DNA of 64,000 nt, from positions 29,483-93,482 of the forward strand of contig NZ_JAJNAG010000009.1 of assembly GCF_021010575.1 (NCBI RefSeq), in the 5' to 3' direction. Source of the DNA: Limnobaculum eriocheiris (lineage in GTDB: Bacteria; Pseudomonadota; Gammaproteobacteria; Enterobacterales; Enterobacteriaceae). Position numbers and translations under genes: made by a program. The notes under the pieces were generated by a model. The model was not told the origin of the DNA. It did no database searches and saw only the letters and a program-made list of their open reading frames with translations. Below, piece by piece: positions 19,206 through 28,168 of this stretch. Within the stretch, counting starts at the first letter, position 1; each line of letters opens with the position of its first letter.

Positions 19206-19261
19206 TTCCCAGCCCTTATTCTTTGCTCTTTTAGGTTTGTGACCTTTAGGCCCTTAATTCC

Positions 19262-19603
19262 CTGACCTTCAAAGGAGCACTGGAATTCAGCCGACGACTG
19301 AGTGAGGCCAGCACGACCCGCAAGGATGCGGGTCGAGGCGCAGCGACGCCGGACAAAATTGCAGGAGCAATTTTGAACAGCACGAAGTGCTGGCCCAAAG
19401 GGCCGAGCCTCATGGATGAGGCGAGTACTCCGGCTCTGCGCCGGTGCGTAAACCCGAACGAAGGCGGAGGGAAGTCGCCGCGAGGCGACCTGGATTCGGG
19501 TGCGAAGGCGCGGGGGGTGCAGGGGGGCATTCGCCCAAATGCCTCCCTGCTCGGCCACACCCACCACTGCCAATCTGGACGCTGCACTATTCGTGAACGA
19601 AAC
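19262..19603 (+). repeat. Dispersed structured GC-rich repeat, copy 2 (expanded)
   Basis: This is homologous to copies at 3361-3624 and 44054-44332. H1 is GACCCGC (19315-19321) with GCGGGTC (19328-19334), loop AAGGAT. H2 is GGCGCAG (19337-19343) with CTGCGCC (19436-19442), and its interior is enlarged to about 92 bases with four further hairpins. One of these, GCCTC-ATGGAT-GAGGC, repeats the H1 loop. H3 is GTCGCC (19474-19479) with GGCGAC (19484-19489). H4 is a 13-bp stem, 19519-19531 with 19538-19550. The tail TGAACGAAAC matches the other copies. It lies 3' of the alcohol dehydrogenase gene on the same strand. Confidence 0.8.
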
Positions 19604-19868
19604 CTTCTCTTGGCAAAAAACGCTACAAAAAAATATTTTCTATCAAACAGTTAAATAAAAAACCTTAATTAACTCCATAAAAACCACACCCCCCACCCCC
19701 AAAACCCCTCGCCCCCTCAAACCCTCAATGCAAAAATTAACAACCAAACAACAATAACTTGAATTTCGTCACACTTAATTAACATTCACTTATCCTCACC
19801 TTGTCATCCACCCCTTTCCACCCATACTTAATTTTGTCTATAACCTGATAATTAATGGGAATACTAGC
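19604..19868. other. AT-rich leader with a C-rich tract upstream of the ABC transporter
   Basis: No gene is present. It contains the striking C-tract listed next, then AT-rich DNA likely to hold the transporter promoter. I recognise no Fur box, which would have been expected for a ferric-iron system. Confidence 0.5.
19689..19716 (-). other. Potential G-quadruplex (minus strand) / i-motif tract
   Basis: The plus strand has C6-A-C5-A4-C4-TCG-C5. The minus strand therefore has four G-runs of at least four with loops of 3, 4 and 1 bases, meeting strict G-quadruplex rules. It lies about 150 bases upstream of the transporter start. Confidence 0.7.
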
Positions 19869-20954
19869 ATGTCCAAGAAATCAAATTTATTCATCGTCAG
19901 TATGCTAACCCTGTCCGTTGGTTCCGCTCTGGCTGCCCCTGAAAACTACCCTGCCGACTACCAAAAAATCATCGATGCCGCGAATAAAGAAGGCAAAGTG
20001 GTGATCTATTCCACCACCGATACCGCCGCCGCCGCACCGATTATTAAAGGGTTCGAAACCCTCTACCCAAACATCACCGTTGAATATAATGATATGAACA
20101 GTACCGAACTGTATAACCGTTATATCAGCGAGCAAGCATCATCCAGCGGCAGCGGCGATGTTGTCTGGAGTTCTGCTATGGATACCGGGCTGAAGCTGGC
20201 TACCGACTATGCCTTAACTTATAAATCACCAGAAGCCGGTAAAATTCCGACCTGGGCGGTATGGAAAGACACCGCCTATGGCACTACCTATGAGCCGCTG
20301 GTATTCATCTATAACAAGCGCCTGATTAAAGAAGATGAAATTCCGAAGTCTCACGCGGCGCTGGGCGAGTTAGTGAAAAGTCAGTCGGACAAATTTAAAA
20401 ACAAAGTCACCACCTATGACATTGAAAAATCTGCTCTTGGCTTTATGCTCTCGGTTGAAGATATGAAAAACGATCCTAAGTACTGGGATCACCTGAAAGA
20501 TATCTCCAGTGCTGGCATGGTGGTTCAGTCATCAACCGGTACTATGCTGGAACGCGTCTCTTCCGGAGAGAACCTGATCGGTTACAACATTCTGGAACCT
20601 TATGCAAAAACCCGAGCGCTTAAAGACCCATCGCTGGGTATCGCTTATCCATCGGATTACACCCTGGTGCTTTCCCGCGTGACCTTTATCAGCAAACAGG
20701 CGAAAAACGTTAACGCCGCCAAACTGTGGCTGGACTACCTGTTGTCACAAAAAGGTCAGGATATTGTTGCCAATCAGGCCAATATCACCTCTATCCGCGA
20801 CGATATCAGCGGTGATAACGACGTAGCGGGTACCACCAAATTACTGGGTAGTTCACTGAAACCGATTCCGGTTAATGAAACGCTGCTGGAGTACCTGGAG
20901 CAGAATAAGCGTCTGGACTACCTGAAAAAATGGCGTTCTGTCACCGGTAAATAA
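19869..20954 (+). CDS. ABC transporter periplasmic substrate-binding protein (Fe3+/sugar-phosphate AfuA-like)
   Basis: The 361-residue protein has a signal peptide (MSKKSNLFIVSMLTLSVGSA, cleavage after ALA). The mature part is a family-1 type binding protein: EGKVVIYSTTDTAAAAPIIK near 40, then MNSTELYNRYISEQASS, GDVVWSSAMDTGLKLA and TTYEPLVFIYNKRLI. This fold includes ferric-iron binders (FbpA/HitA) and the AfuA proteins, first named for iron and later shown to bind hexose phosphates. I cannot see the paired tyrosines typical of FbpA iron sites, and no Fur box is apparent, so an organic-phosphate ligand is quite possible. It begins a three-gene operon with a permease and an ATPase. Confidence 0.85.
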   Translation: MSKKSNLFIVSMLTLSVGSALAAPENYPADYQKIIDAANKEGKVVIYSTTDTAAAAPIIKGFETLYPNITVEYNDMNSTELYNRYISEQASSSGSGDVVWSSAMDTGLKLATDYALTYKSPEAGKIPTWAVWKDTAYGTTYEPLVFIYNKRLIKEDEIPKSHAALGELVKSQSDKFKNKVTTYDIEKSALGFMLSVEDMKNDPKYWDHLKDISSAGMVVQSSTGTMLERVSSGENLIGYNILEPYAKTRALKDPSLGIAYPSDYTLVLSRVTFISKQAKNVNAAKLWLDYLLSQKGQDIVANQANITSIRDDISGDNDVAGTTKLLGSSLKPIPVNETLLEYLEQNKRLDYLKKWRSVTGK

Positions 20955-21026
20955 TAACAAAGACTCTAACGGCAGGAGCCATGATGCTCTTGCCGTTAAC
21001 CCTTCTCTTTTCTACAGGGTTTTATC

Positions 21027-22796
21027 ATGTACTCGTTGCGCAAAATAAAGCAGAGTTTGCCGCGCGGTGTAGTAGTGATGCTAACGGCACTGTTTATCTA
21101 TGGCCCCTTAGCGCTTATTGTCACCCAAAGCTTTCTGTCTGCTCCTTTTTTTGTTCCTGACAAAACTTTCAGCCTCGATGCCTACCGCTTCGTGTTTGAC
21201 GATCCGGATTTTTATAAAGCGCTGAAAAGCGGATTTATTCTGGCTATCGGGCTGGTGGTCATTGTTATTCCTCTAGGTGGTATTCTGGCGTTTCTGATTG
21301 TCAGAAGCGATCTGCCGGGTCGTCGTTGGATAGAACCCATGATTCTGGTACCGGTGTTTGTCTCCCCTATGGTATTAGGTTTTGGCTATGTGGTTGCCGC
21401 CGGTCCGGTTGGCTTCTTCTCTCTGTGGATGCAGGATCTGTTTGGATTTGTGCCCTGGAACATCTACTCCATGACCAGCATTATCATTATTGCCGGTCTG
21501 ATGCATGTGCCACACGCCTATCTGTATATCTCCTCCGCATTACGCAATATGGGTTCCGATGTGGAAGAGGCTGCGCGTATTTCCGGTGCTTCACCGTTTC
21601 GCGTGATGATTTCCGTTAGCCTGCCAATGGTCAGACCGGCGATTCTGTACGCGACGGTATTGCTGTTCTTCCTCGGTCTGGAAGTGTTTGGCCTGATGTT
21701 AGTGTTGGGAGATCCTGAAGGTAACCTAGTGCTGGCAACCTACTTATACAAACTGACCAACAAACTGGGCATTCCTTCTTACCATTTGATGGCGGTGGTC
21801 GCGGTAGTGTTGATCAGTATTACCATTCCGCTAATCATGCTACAGCGCCGCTTAATGCGTACCGCCAACCGCTTTGTCACGGTAAAAGGCAAAGCGTCAC
21901 AGGCTCATGTGCTGCCGTTGGGCAAATGGCGCTGGGTATCGGCTGCCGTGGTTATCTTATGGTTGATTGTGACTATTTTCGTACCGCTCACCGGCATATT
22001 GCTGCGCGCGTTTGTCTCTAACTGGGGGGTGGGGGTTTCGCTGTTCGATCAGCTCTCACTGGATACCTTCCGCACCGTGTTCTCACAGCCAAATCTGATT
22101 CGGGCCATTATCAACTCAGTAGCCATCGGCGTATTCGGCGGGGCGCTGGCAGTCATTTGCTATACCTTTATTAGTCTGGCGATGCACCGTAAACCGGATC
22201 GCACGACCCGTTTTCTCGACTATAGCGTGCTGATTCCACGGGCAGTGCCGGGAATACTGGCCGGTCTGGCCTTCTTATGGGTATTCCTGTTCACCCCAAT
22301 GTGGATGGATAAGTCACTGGCGGACGGTTATATGTCAGTTCTGCCCGGCGCTCAATGGATCCGGGATAACGTTATTGTCTGGATGCGGGCAACCCGTAAT
22401 ACCATCTTCAGCGTCTGGTTAGCCTATACCGTGGTATGGCTGGCCTATGGCCTGCGGCTGATCTCCTCAGCTCTGTTACAGGTGGGTGCAGAGCTGGAAG
22501 AAGCGGCTCGCAGTACCGGAGCAGTACGCAGTCAGGTTACCCGGCAGATTACCGTGCCGCTGGCGCGCTATGGCCTGATTGGCTCCTGGCTGCTGATGTT
22601 CCTGATCTTTGAGCGGGAGTATTCAACCGGTGTGTACCTGCTATCTCCGGGCACAGAAACCATCGGTTCAATGCTGGTTTCCCTGTGGGCTACGGGTGCC
22701 GTCGATATCGTCGCCGCCCTGTCATTTATCAATATTGTTTTAGTCATGTTCGGCTTAGGCATTGCACTGCGTTTTGGAGTAAAACTCAATGACTGA
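21027..22796 (+). CDS. ABC transporter fused permease, two BPD domains
   Basis: The 589-residue inner-membrane protein has about 12 membrane helices in two homologous halves. Each half has an EAA coupling loop: EEAARISGASPFRVMISVSL near residue 182 and EEAARSTGAVRSQVTRQITV near 490. A fused permease of this type (FbpB/AfuB/SfuB-like) forms the whole channel for a family-1 binding protein. It starts 72 bases after the binding protein gene and its last eight bases overlap the ATPase gene, so the three are cotranscribed and translationally coupled. The substrate is set by the binding protein. Confidence 0.93.
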   Translation: MYSLRKIKQSLPRGVVVMLTALFIYGPLALIVTQSFLSAPFFVPDKTFSLDAYRFVFDDPDFYKALKSGFILAIGLVVIVIPLGGILAFLIVRSDLPGRRWIEPMILVPVFVSPMVLGFGYVVAAGPVGFFSLWMQDLFGFVPWNIYSMTSIIIIAGLMHVPHAYLYISSALRNMGSDVEEAARISGASPFRVMISVSLPMVRPAILYATVLLFFLGLEVFGLMLVLGDPEGNLVLATYLYKLTNKLGIPSYHLMAVVAVVLISITIPLIMLQRRLMRTANRFVTVKGKASQAHVLPLGKWRWVSAAVVILWLIVTIFVPLTGILLRAFVSNWGVGVSLFDQLSLDTFRTVFSQPNLIRAIINSVAIGVFGGALAVICYTFISLAMHRKPDRTTRFLDYSVLIPRAVPGILAGLAFLWVFLFTPMWMDKSLADGYMSVLPGAQWIRDNVIVWMRATRNTIFSVWLAYTVVWLAYGLRLISSALLQVGAELEEAARSTGAVRSQVTRQITVPLARYGLIGSWLLMFLIFEREYSTGVYLLSPGTETIGSMLVSLWATGAVDIVAALSFINIVLVMFGLGIALRFGVKLND

Positions 22797-23862
22797 ACTC
22801 ACTGTAGAGAGTCTGCATCTAAATTACGGCACTAACCCGGTATTAAAAGGGGTTTCGATGCAGCTGAAAAAAGGCGAGGTTGTCACCCTGCTTGGTCCAT
22901 CGGGCAGTGGGAAAACCACGTTATTACGTGCCGTCGCCGGGTTAGAAGCGCCCTGTCAGGGTCGTATTATCATTGGGGATCGGGTGGTGTATGACGGCAC
23001 CACCCATCAGGAAATCCCGGTGGAAGAGCGCAATCTGGGGCTGGTTTTCCAGTCTTATGCCCTGTGGCCCCATATGACCATTTTCGACAATATTGCTTAT
23101 CCACTTAAGCTACGTAAAACCCCAACCGCCGAAATAAAACAGCGGGTTCAGGCAGTATTGGACCAGTTGGGGCTGGGTCACTTAGGCCAGCGTTACCCTC
23201 ACCAGCTATCCGGCGGGCAGCAACAGCGGGTCGCTATTGGTCGGGGACTGGTTTATAACCCGCCGGTGCTACTGCTGGATGAACCGCTCTCCAATCTGGA
23301 TGCCAAGCTGCGTGAAGAGGCGCGGGTGTTCCTGCGCAGTCTGATTGTTGATTTAGGGCTCTCAGCGCTGATGGTGACTCACGATCAGAATGAAGCCATG
23401 GCAATCTCCGATCGTATTCTGCTGCTGAATAACGGTGTGATTGAGCAACAGGGCACGCCTCAGGAGATGTACTCTACGCCATCCACCCTGTTCAGCGCTG
23501 AATTTATGGGCAGCAACAACCGGCTGTATGGTCATGTTGCTGAACTTGCTGGTGACTACGCCTGCATTCAGGGAAACAGCTGGAAGCTATGGGGCAAGCC
23601 GGGAGGCGTGCTGAAAGTCGGGCAAAACGTCACCGCGGTGATCCGCGTTGAGCAGGTGAAACTCAACGATGCCACTGAACAAAACAGCCTGGAACTGCCG
23701 CTGCTTACCGGTATGTACCTTGGCAGCCACTGGGAATATCTGTTCCGTGAGTCTAATGAAGACTCTCCGGTATTGCGGGCTTTCGGCACCACTAAACCTG
23801 CCAGCGGCAGCCACTGTCGGCTCTCGATGCCTGCGGATCAGGTGTGGATATTTCCGGGGTAG
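22789..23862 (+). CDS. ABC transporter ATP-binding protein (FbpC/AfuC-like)
   Basis: The 357-residue ATPase has all classic motifs: Walker A GPSGSGKTTLL near 34, the Q-loop VFQSYALWPHMTIFDN, signature LSGGQQQRVAIGR, Walker B VLLLDEPLSNLD, and the H-loop MVTHDQNEAM. A C-terminal TOBE-like domain (about 240-357) follows, as in FbpC/PotA-type subunits. It overlaps the permease gene by eight bases. It energises import by the preceding binding protein and permease. Confidence 0.95.
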   Translation: MTELTVESLHLNYGTNPVLKGVSMQLKKGEVVTLLGPSGSGKTTLLRAVAGLEAPCQGRIIIGDRVVYDGTTHQEIPVEERNLGLVFQSYALWPHMTIFDNIAYPLKLRKTPTAEIKQRVQAVLDQLGLGHLGQRYPHQLSGGQQQRVAIGRGLVYNPPVLLLDEPLSNLDAKLREEARVFLRSLIVDLGLSALMVTHDQNEAMAISDRILLLNNGVIEQQGTPQEMYSTPSTLFSAEFMGSNNRLYGHVAELAGDYACIQGNSWKLWGKPGGVLKVGQNVTAVIRVEQVKLNDATEQNSLELPLLTGMYLGSHWEYLFRESNEDSPVLRAFGTTKPASGSHCRLSMPADQVWIFPG

Positions 23863-23888
23863 TCGTTGTATGTAGTTTTTTATACTGA

Positions 23889-23920
23889 TTAAATGGCTCG
23901 TATTTTTACGAGCCATTTAA
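23889..23920. terminator. Perfect 14-bp hairpin between the ABC operon and darG
   Basis: TTAAATGGCTCGTA (23889-23902), loop TTTT, and TACGAGCCATTTAA (23907-23920) form a perfect stem. It lies between convergent genes. No long T-run follows on either strand, so termination in either direction is inferred from position. Confidence 0.65.
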
Positions 23921-23975
23921 ATAAAAATATATCAGGAGTGTTTTGTATGAATGACTCTAAATTAATATTTTATCT

Positions 23976-25043
23976 TTAACTATGAAACGTCATCACACGA
24001 TCAATCGCAAATTGCAAACTATTATCATCAAATAGTTCAAGCTTTCGGCAAGCCCAGCGTTCACCTGCTGGCCATCGTCTTACCCCTTCTTTAACTGAAA
24101 TCAGTGTGGGTTTACAGTTTTCACGGGTCAACAGCCAATCAACAGTTGCCAACAGTTCCATACCAAATGGAGACTCAAAACCATCAATAAGCTCACTCAC
24201 CTGCTCAAGTGCTGGCAACCATGCCTTAGCCTCTGTATGTAAATAGGTATTTATATGATCTTTTTCTCGATCGTTGAACCAAATAACATCTAGAGGTTGG
24301 CTATCCGGTATGCGTTTCTCCGATTTAAGATAACTACCGTCCAATGCATTGAGTAAATGATTTAGATTAGGTGTATATGGTCCATAATAATGAGATTCAA
24401 AATGCAACTTCAGCACATCTTCCTGATGGTGCAAATCAATAGCTCGCTGCAGAAACCATGCTAGTTTCTGAATCTCTAACAAACTACATTCCATACCCAG
24501 AACCCAATAACGTCGTACCAGTTCAGCAATCATTGCTCTGGCTGGTGTTAGTTTTTTTACGCCGCTACTTTTGGCAACATTCTGATACTTTTTTGTTGGT
24601 TCATAGATAAAAATATCAATATCATGAAGGTCAGCAAGTGCATTTTCAATTTCTACTCTAACACTTGACCATGCCAGGCCACCATGCCCCGCCCCCAGAG
24701 GAGGAATGGCAATAGAACTTACCTGTTCTTCGAGTAGAAAACGACGTAAGTCTTGTAAACCTTCTTCAATCCATTCAATTTTGGAATCTGCACGCCAATG
24801 TTGTTTAGTTGGGAAATTAACAATCCAGCGTGGCCCCATCAATTCCCCCGTTTCGGTAATAAACATCTTTCCTGTAGTTACCTGCTGCTGTTTGCAAGCA
24901 AGAGCATATGCCTTCATATTATTAGGAAAGCGCTCTTTAAACATGAGAGCAATACCTTTACCCATGATCCCCATGGTATTAACCGTATTCACCAATGCTT
25001 CTACAGGTGCATCCAGCAAATTGCCTTGTGTATATTTAATCAT
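23976..25043 (-). CDS. darG: DarG: macrodomain antitoxin (DNA ADP-ribosyl glycohydrolase)
   Basis: I choose the ATG at 25043, whose ATGA overlaps the darT stop codon. A start at 25055 is also open. The 355-residue protein begins [20 protein letters not shown]. Its N-terminal macrodomain (1 to about 155) has [29 protein letters not shown] with the lysine known to matter in EPEC DarG, and [13 protein letters not shown]. The C-terminal part (about 170-355) is the helical domain that clamps DarT. It removes ADP-ribose from thymidine in single-stranded DNA and also binds the toxin. It is the last gene of a leftward three-gene operon, in AT-rich DNA unlike its neighbours. Confidence 0.93.
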   Translation of the reverse strand: MIKYTQGNLLDAPVEALVNTVNTMGIMGKGIALMFKERFPNNMKAYALACKQQQVTTGKMFITETGELMGPRWIVNFPTKQHWRADSKIEWIEEGLQDLRRFLLEEQVSSIAIPPLGAGHGGLAWSSVRVEIENALADLHDIDIFIYEPTKKYQNVAKSSGVKKLTPARAMIAELVRRYWVLGMECSLLEIQKLAWFLQRAIDLHHQEDVLKLHFESHYYGPYTPNLNHLLNALDGSYLKSEKRIPDSQPLDVIWFNDREKDHINTYLHTEAKAWLPALEQVSELIDGFESPFGMELLATVDWLLTRENCKPTLISVKEGVRRWPAGERWACRKLELFDDNSLQFAIDRVMTFHS

Positions 25044-25699
25044 GAGAAATACCACCCTGCCCGAGCATAGACGGGCATTTTCAAATTACGTTGTGATAAC
25101 CAGAATTCTAATTGAACTTTTACATCATCATTGTAACACACCATCCCACCCAGCAATGAGATCGGGAGGTGCTTGTAGACCAAAGCTTCTGCCTGATATC
25201 TCTCAAACTTGGCAGGGTCTTCCGGGTTCCGTCGGAAATCCCGAGTTTGTAATATACGCCAGTCAATTCTGTGCAAATCGACTAAATCTGTATAATAGTT
25301 TGCCCAATTGTAGTAAGCATGACTATCTGTAAACACAAAAGGGACATTTTGTGCAGCCACATCATGTAAACTGCTAACCAAAATCACCACCTCTTCATTA
25401 GGCCGTTGTTTAATTCCTCCATGCCCACTATGAATATTCATCAGCATAGGAGAGAAGGGAGTAAAATAAAACGGTACATAATCATGTAACATGCCTCCCA
25501 TACCAGCGGGTACTCGATGCATAGCCCTCTTATTGATCAGTTCCGGATTCCCAATATTAATCCAATTGCCTGTATGTACAGAACTATGGCCACAATGCAA
25601 TCCGTTATCCAATAGCCATGGTATATTGTCTCGATGGACAATACGCCAAATCAACGCTTTTTCTGGATTGAGACTGCCACTATAATCATAAGCCATCAT
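25040..25699 (-). CDS. darT: DarT: DNA thymidine ADP-ribosyltransferase toxin
   Basis: The frame opens [20 protein letters not shown] and is very close to enteropathogenic E. coli DarT (DarT2 type). The second Met, at 25696, gives the family start MAYDYS. NAD-binding elements are [18 protein letters not shown] and [11 protein letters not shown]. The conserved [19 protein letters not shown] follows. The catalytic glutamate is in [14 protein letters not shown], at residue 170 counted from MAYD, as reported for the EPEC protein. It attaches ADP-ribose to thymidines in ssDNA, stalling replication, and is used in phage defence. It overlaps darG by four bases and the upstream DarT-like gene by one. 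No key residue is missing. Confidence 0.94.
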   Translation of the reverse strand: MMAYDYSGSLNPEKALIWRIVHRDNIPWLLDNGLHCGHSSVHTGNWINIGNPELINKRAMHRVPAGMGGMLHDYVPFYFTPFSPMLMNIHSGHGGIKQRPNEEVVILVSSLHDVAAQNVPFVFTDSHAYYNWANYYTDLVDLHRIDWRILQTRDFRRNPEDPAKFERYQAEALVYKHLPISLLGGMVCYNDDVKVQLEFWLSQRNLKMPVYARAGWYFS

Positions 25700-26274
25700 T
25701 AAGTTCCAAGAAACATATGCGAATTATTATTGATAAACACGTTCAACTTATATTCCTGCTTTAAAGCAAGGACGATTTTTTCTGTTTTACTATCAGGAAC
25801 ATAAATGCTGTGGAAATCATTAACAGATACAATATCTGGAGATAAACATTCAGCCATACAAACACACTTACATTCATCATCATCATAAGCTCGCCGATTC
25901 ATTGTATTCCAATCAATTTCTGCCATTCCCTCGTCATAATTTAATAAAGTAATATGACTTCCTGACAAGAGGTGCCTGGGAATTATCCGCCAATTATTAA
26001 CTTGCGCATGGTTCCGATGAACGGTGATAAGTACAAACACTTTATCTCTATTGTTAATAGACACCCTCCCATCAAAGGGGTTTCTGGCAAAGAAATGAAA
26101 AGGGACATATTGCTCTAATTTCCGAGTTCGGCGTAACGATATAATATCGGGATCGGCAACATCTGAAAAATCGTGTAAAAGACTACGTGGTTTTAATCCT
26201 TCGGCAAAAATGCTTCTCAAATTGTTTATATCGGTCAAGTGATAAAGAAATTGTTGTGTACGAATGTCAGCCAT
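25699..26274 (-). CDS. Second DarT-like ADP-ribosyltransferase-fold protein
   Basis: The 191-residue protein begins MADIRTQQFLYHLTDINNLR. Its layout parallels DarT: YHLTDINNLRSIFAEGLKPR aligns with the NAD-binding start, YVPFHFFARNPFDGRV with the [12 protein letters not shown] block, and IDWNTMNRRAYDDDE with [13 protein letters not shown]. The block CVCMAECLSPDIVS aligns with [15 protein letters not shown], placing Glu142 on the catalytic glutamate. A cluster of four cysteines (CKCVCMAEC, 135-143) is unusual. Its TAA stop overlaps the darT ATG by one base, so the two are translationally coupled, and it is first in the operon. It could be a second toxin, a modulator or an inactive decoy. Homology to DarT is my reading of motifs, not an alignment score. 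Confidence 0.75.
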   Translation of the reverse strand: MADIRTQQFLYHLTDINNLRSIFAEGLKPRSLLHDFSDVADPDIISLRRTRKLEQYVPFHFFARNPFDGRVSINNRDKVFVLITVHRNHAQVNNWRIIPRHLLSGSHITLLNYDEGMAEIDWNTMNRRAYDDDECKCVCMAECLSPDIVSVNDFHSIYVPDSKTEKIVLALKQEYKLNVFINNNSHMFLGT

Positions 26275-26616
26275 ATACTTGATTCCTTTCTACTAACCAG
26301 ATGTTCTGATTAACGATTTCTACATTATCCTACTATAGGTTTAAGATACTTAGATTTATCCAGCAGAATTGGTAATTACTTTACCAGAAAATAGCCTGAC
26401 TATTAAAAGCATTGAATATGGCCTGACATTACCTACACAAATGATAACAATCAGTAAGATGGTATAAATATTTCAACAAGGAATGGGCGAAGAATTTATG
26501 TAATGATTAAATCAATTCTTGATTATAGGAATGTATTACAAAATAGACATCAACAAATCAGTGGGCATTATAGAAAAACACCCACTGTTTGTTTTTAGTA
26601 TATATCAGAAAGCTAG
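26275..26616. other. AT-rich gap upstream of the darT-like operon
   Basis: This stretch must hold the promoter of the leftward DarT-like/darT/darG operon and the 3' end of the fdhE transcript. I see no convincing gene, operator or strong terminator. A 71-codon frame at 26519-26734 mostly mirrors fdhE on the other strand and is not credible. Confidence 0.4.
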
Positions 26617-27534
26617 CTATTCTCCCGAAGGAAACAGGAACGGATTCACCGCGCTGCGGGCGAAACCCTCTTCCTCTACCCTGGCGTCCAGCACCAGCGA
26701 GGCTAAATCATCGGCCACCGGCTCAACGTACTGATCTTTCTCCTGATACAGAATCTTCAGATAGCTTCCACAGTCGCCACAGCTTTCAGCTTTAACCGGG
26801 GCATTCTCACTGTCCAGCGACCAGTAATTTAACTTACCGGTTTGTTCACAGTTGGAGCACTTCACCCGCACCATATGCCATTCGCTTTCGCACAGGCTGC
26901 AATGCAGGTAGCGTAACCCGGCTTCCGTACCAATATGAACCATGCTGGCAACCGGTGCGCTGTCGCAGATTGGGCAGTTATGGCGGCCTTCACCATATTC
27001 AGCACGAGCCTTGCCCGGTATTTGAGTCGCCATTTGCGCCCAGTAAACCGACAGAGCCGCCCACAGGAATGGCGCTTTATCGCTGCCCACTTTACCGATT
27101 TCACCGGTTAGCAGGTCAGTGGCCAGGTTTTCCAGCTCCTGAGTGCCCATCTTCTTCAGCGATTCCAGAACCGGTAACACGTGCTCCGGCGCTTCCGGCT
27201 CCAGCTCGGCGATAATCGCCGACAGCAGCTGTTGCCAGTGCTGAGTGCGCGGGAAATACTTCACCGACAGCGGAGGATTTCCGGTGGCCGCCGAGATGTT
27301 CAGCGTCTCGGAGAGGTCAATTTTTAACGGATGATCGTGTTGAGCATGGCTCTGAGCATCCACCACCGTTGCAACAAACTTCAGGTAATCGCCTAACGGA
27401 TGGTTTTCAGCCAACTGACGCAGGCGTTCAGCACGACGGGAATAGAGACTCTTTAAATTGGCAAATAACAACGGCGGAATTGCTCCCGCCGTTTTTGCCA
27501 CTTCGTCCGGGGAGACGATGCGGATACTACTCAT
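26617..27534 (-). CDS. fdhE: Formate dehydrogenase accessory protein FdhE
   Basis: The 305-residue cytoplasmic protein matches E. coli FdhE (309 residues). It is a rubredoxin-like iron protein needed for activity of the Tat-exported formate dehydrogenases and interacts with the FdnG/FdoG catalytic subunit. Conserved CxxC pairs are visible: [14 protein letters not shown] near 185, [10 protein letters not shown] near 212, KCSNCEQTG near 226 and [10 protein letters not shown] near 252. It overlaps the 3' end of fdnI by eight bases, making it the last gene of fdnGHI-fdhE. In E. coli fdhE follows fdoGHI, so position is fdo-like although the sequences upstream are fdn-like. Confidence 0.95.
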   Translation of the reverse strand: MSSIRIVSPDEVAKTAGAIPPLLFANLKSLYSRRAERLRQLAENHPLGDYLKFVATVVDAQSHAQHDHPLKIDLSETLNISAATGNPPLSVKYFPRTQHWQQLLSAIIAELEPEAPEHVLPVLESLKKMGTQELENLATDLLTGEIGKVGSDKAPFLWAALSVYWAQMATQIPGKARAEYGEGRHNCPICDSAPVASMVHIGTEAGLRYLHCSLCESEWHMVRVKCSNCEQTGKLNYWSLDSENAPVKAESCGDCGSYLKILYQEKDQYVEPVADDLASLVLDARVEEEGFARSAVNPFLFPSGE

Positions 27535-28168
27535 TCTTTTTTTCTTCCTCGGCTACAACTTCACGATACCAACGAGGATGATGTTTGGCGGCCCACTTGC
27601 GGCTGACCTTGCCTTCTATCATCCCGGTAATAGAACCTTTTACCCAGAATGCCATATAAATATGGATAAGGATAGCGTGGATCAGTACGATCGCCGCTAC
27701 GGCATGGAGCATTAAACCTAAGCGGATAGCCCATATCGGGAAGAACTCAGCAAAGTAAGGACGCCAGATAATCACGCCGGTTACCAGCAAAACAAGGATT
27801 AACCCCATAATGCTCCAGAACATCGCCTTCTGACCCGGGTTATATTTACCCACGTCAGCCACTTCATGCTCTTTGCCTTTCAGTACATCAACAATATGGA
27901 CAAACCAACTGATATCCTCTTTCTTCGGGATGTTGTGTTTCACAAAGCGGAAAAACATCAGTACCAGCACACAGAAAATCAGCACGCCAAAGAACGGGTG
28001 CAGAATACGCCCCATCTGCGGTGTACCAAAAGTCTGCGTTAACCAGCTCAGGGTCGGGAAGAACATCGCAATGCCCGACAGCGCCACCAGAAAGAAACAG
28101 ATGACCACTGTCCAGTGACACGCTCGATCGATAAACGAGACTCGTTTAATCATCTTATTTTTCTTCAT
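27527..28168 (-). CDS. fdnI: Formate dehydrogenase-N gamma subunit (cytochrome b556) FdnI
   Basis: I start at the ATG at 28168 ([20 protein letters not shown]), which aligns with E. coli FdnI (MSKSKMIVR...). Frames extending further upstream run well into fdnH. The 213-residue membrane protein has four helices and haem-ligating histidines in [23 protein letters not shown] and [14 protein letters not shown]-type segments. It anchors FdnGH on the periplasmic side and passes electrons from formate to menaquinone. The start overlaps fdnH by 14 bases and the end overlaps fdhE by 8. Sequence is clearly closer to FdnI than FdoI. Confidence 0.95.
   Translation of the reverse strand: MKKNKMIKRVSFIDRACHWTVVICFFLVALSGIAMFFPTLSWLTQTFGTPQMGRILHPFFGVLIFCVLVLMFFRFVKHNIPKKEDISWFVHIVDVLKGKEHEVADVGKYNPGQKAMFWSIMGLILVLLVTGVIIWRPYFAEFFPIWAIRLGLMLHAVAAIVLIHAILIHIYMAFWVKGSITGMIEGKVSRKWAAKHHPRWYREVVAEEEKKNE

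Noticed and set aside
19373-19654. Reading frame across repeat copy 2 (with ...[14 protein letters not shown]...) that resembles one across copy 3
   Set aside because: The similarity follows from shared nucleotide sequence. Stems covary at the base-pair level and frames are not kept across all copies, so coding is unlikely.
26519-26734. 71-codon plus-strand frame between the darT-like operon and fdhE
   Set aside because: Mostly antisense to the fdhE 3' end, with no ribosome-binding site.
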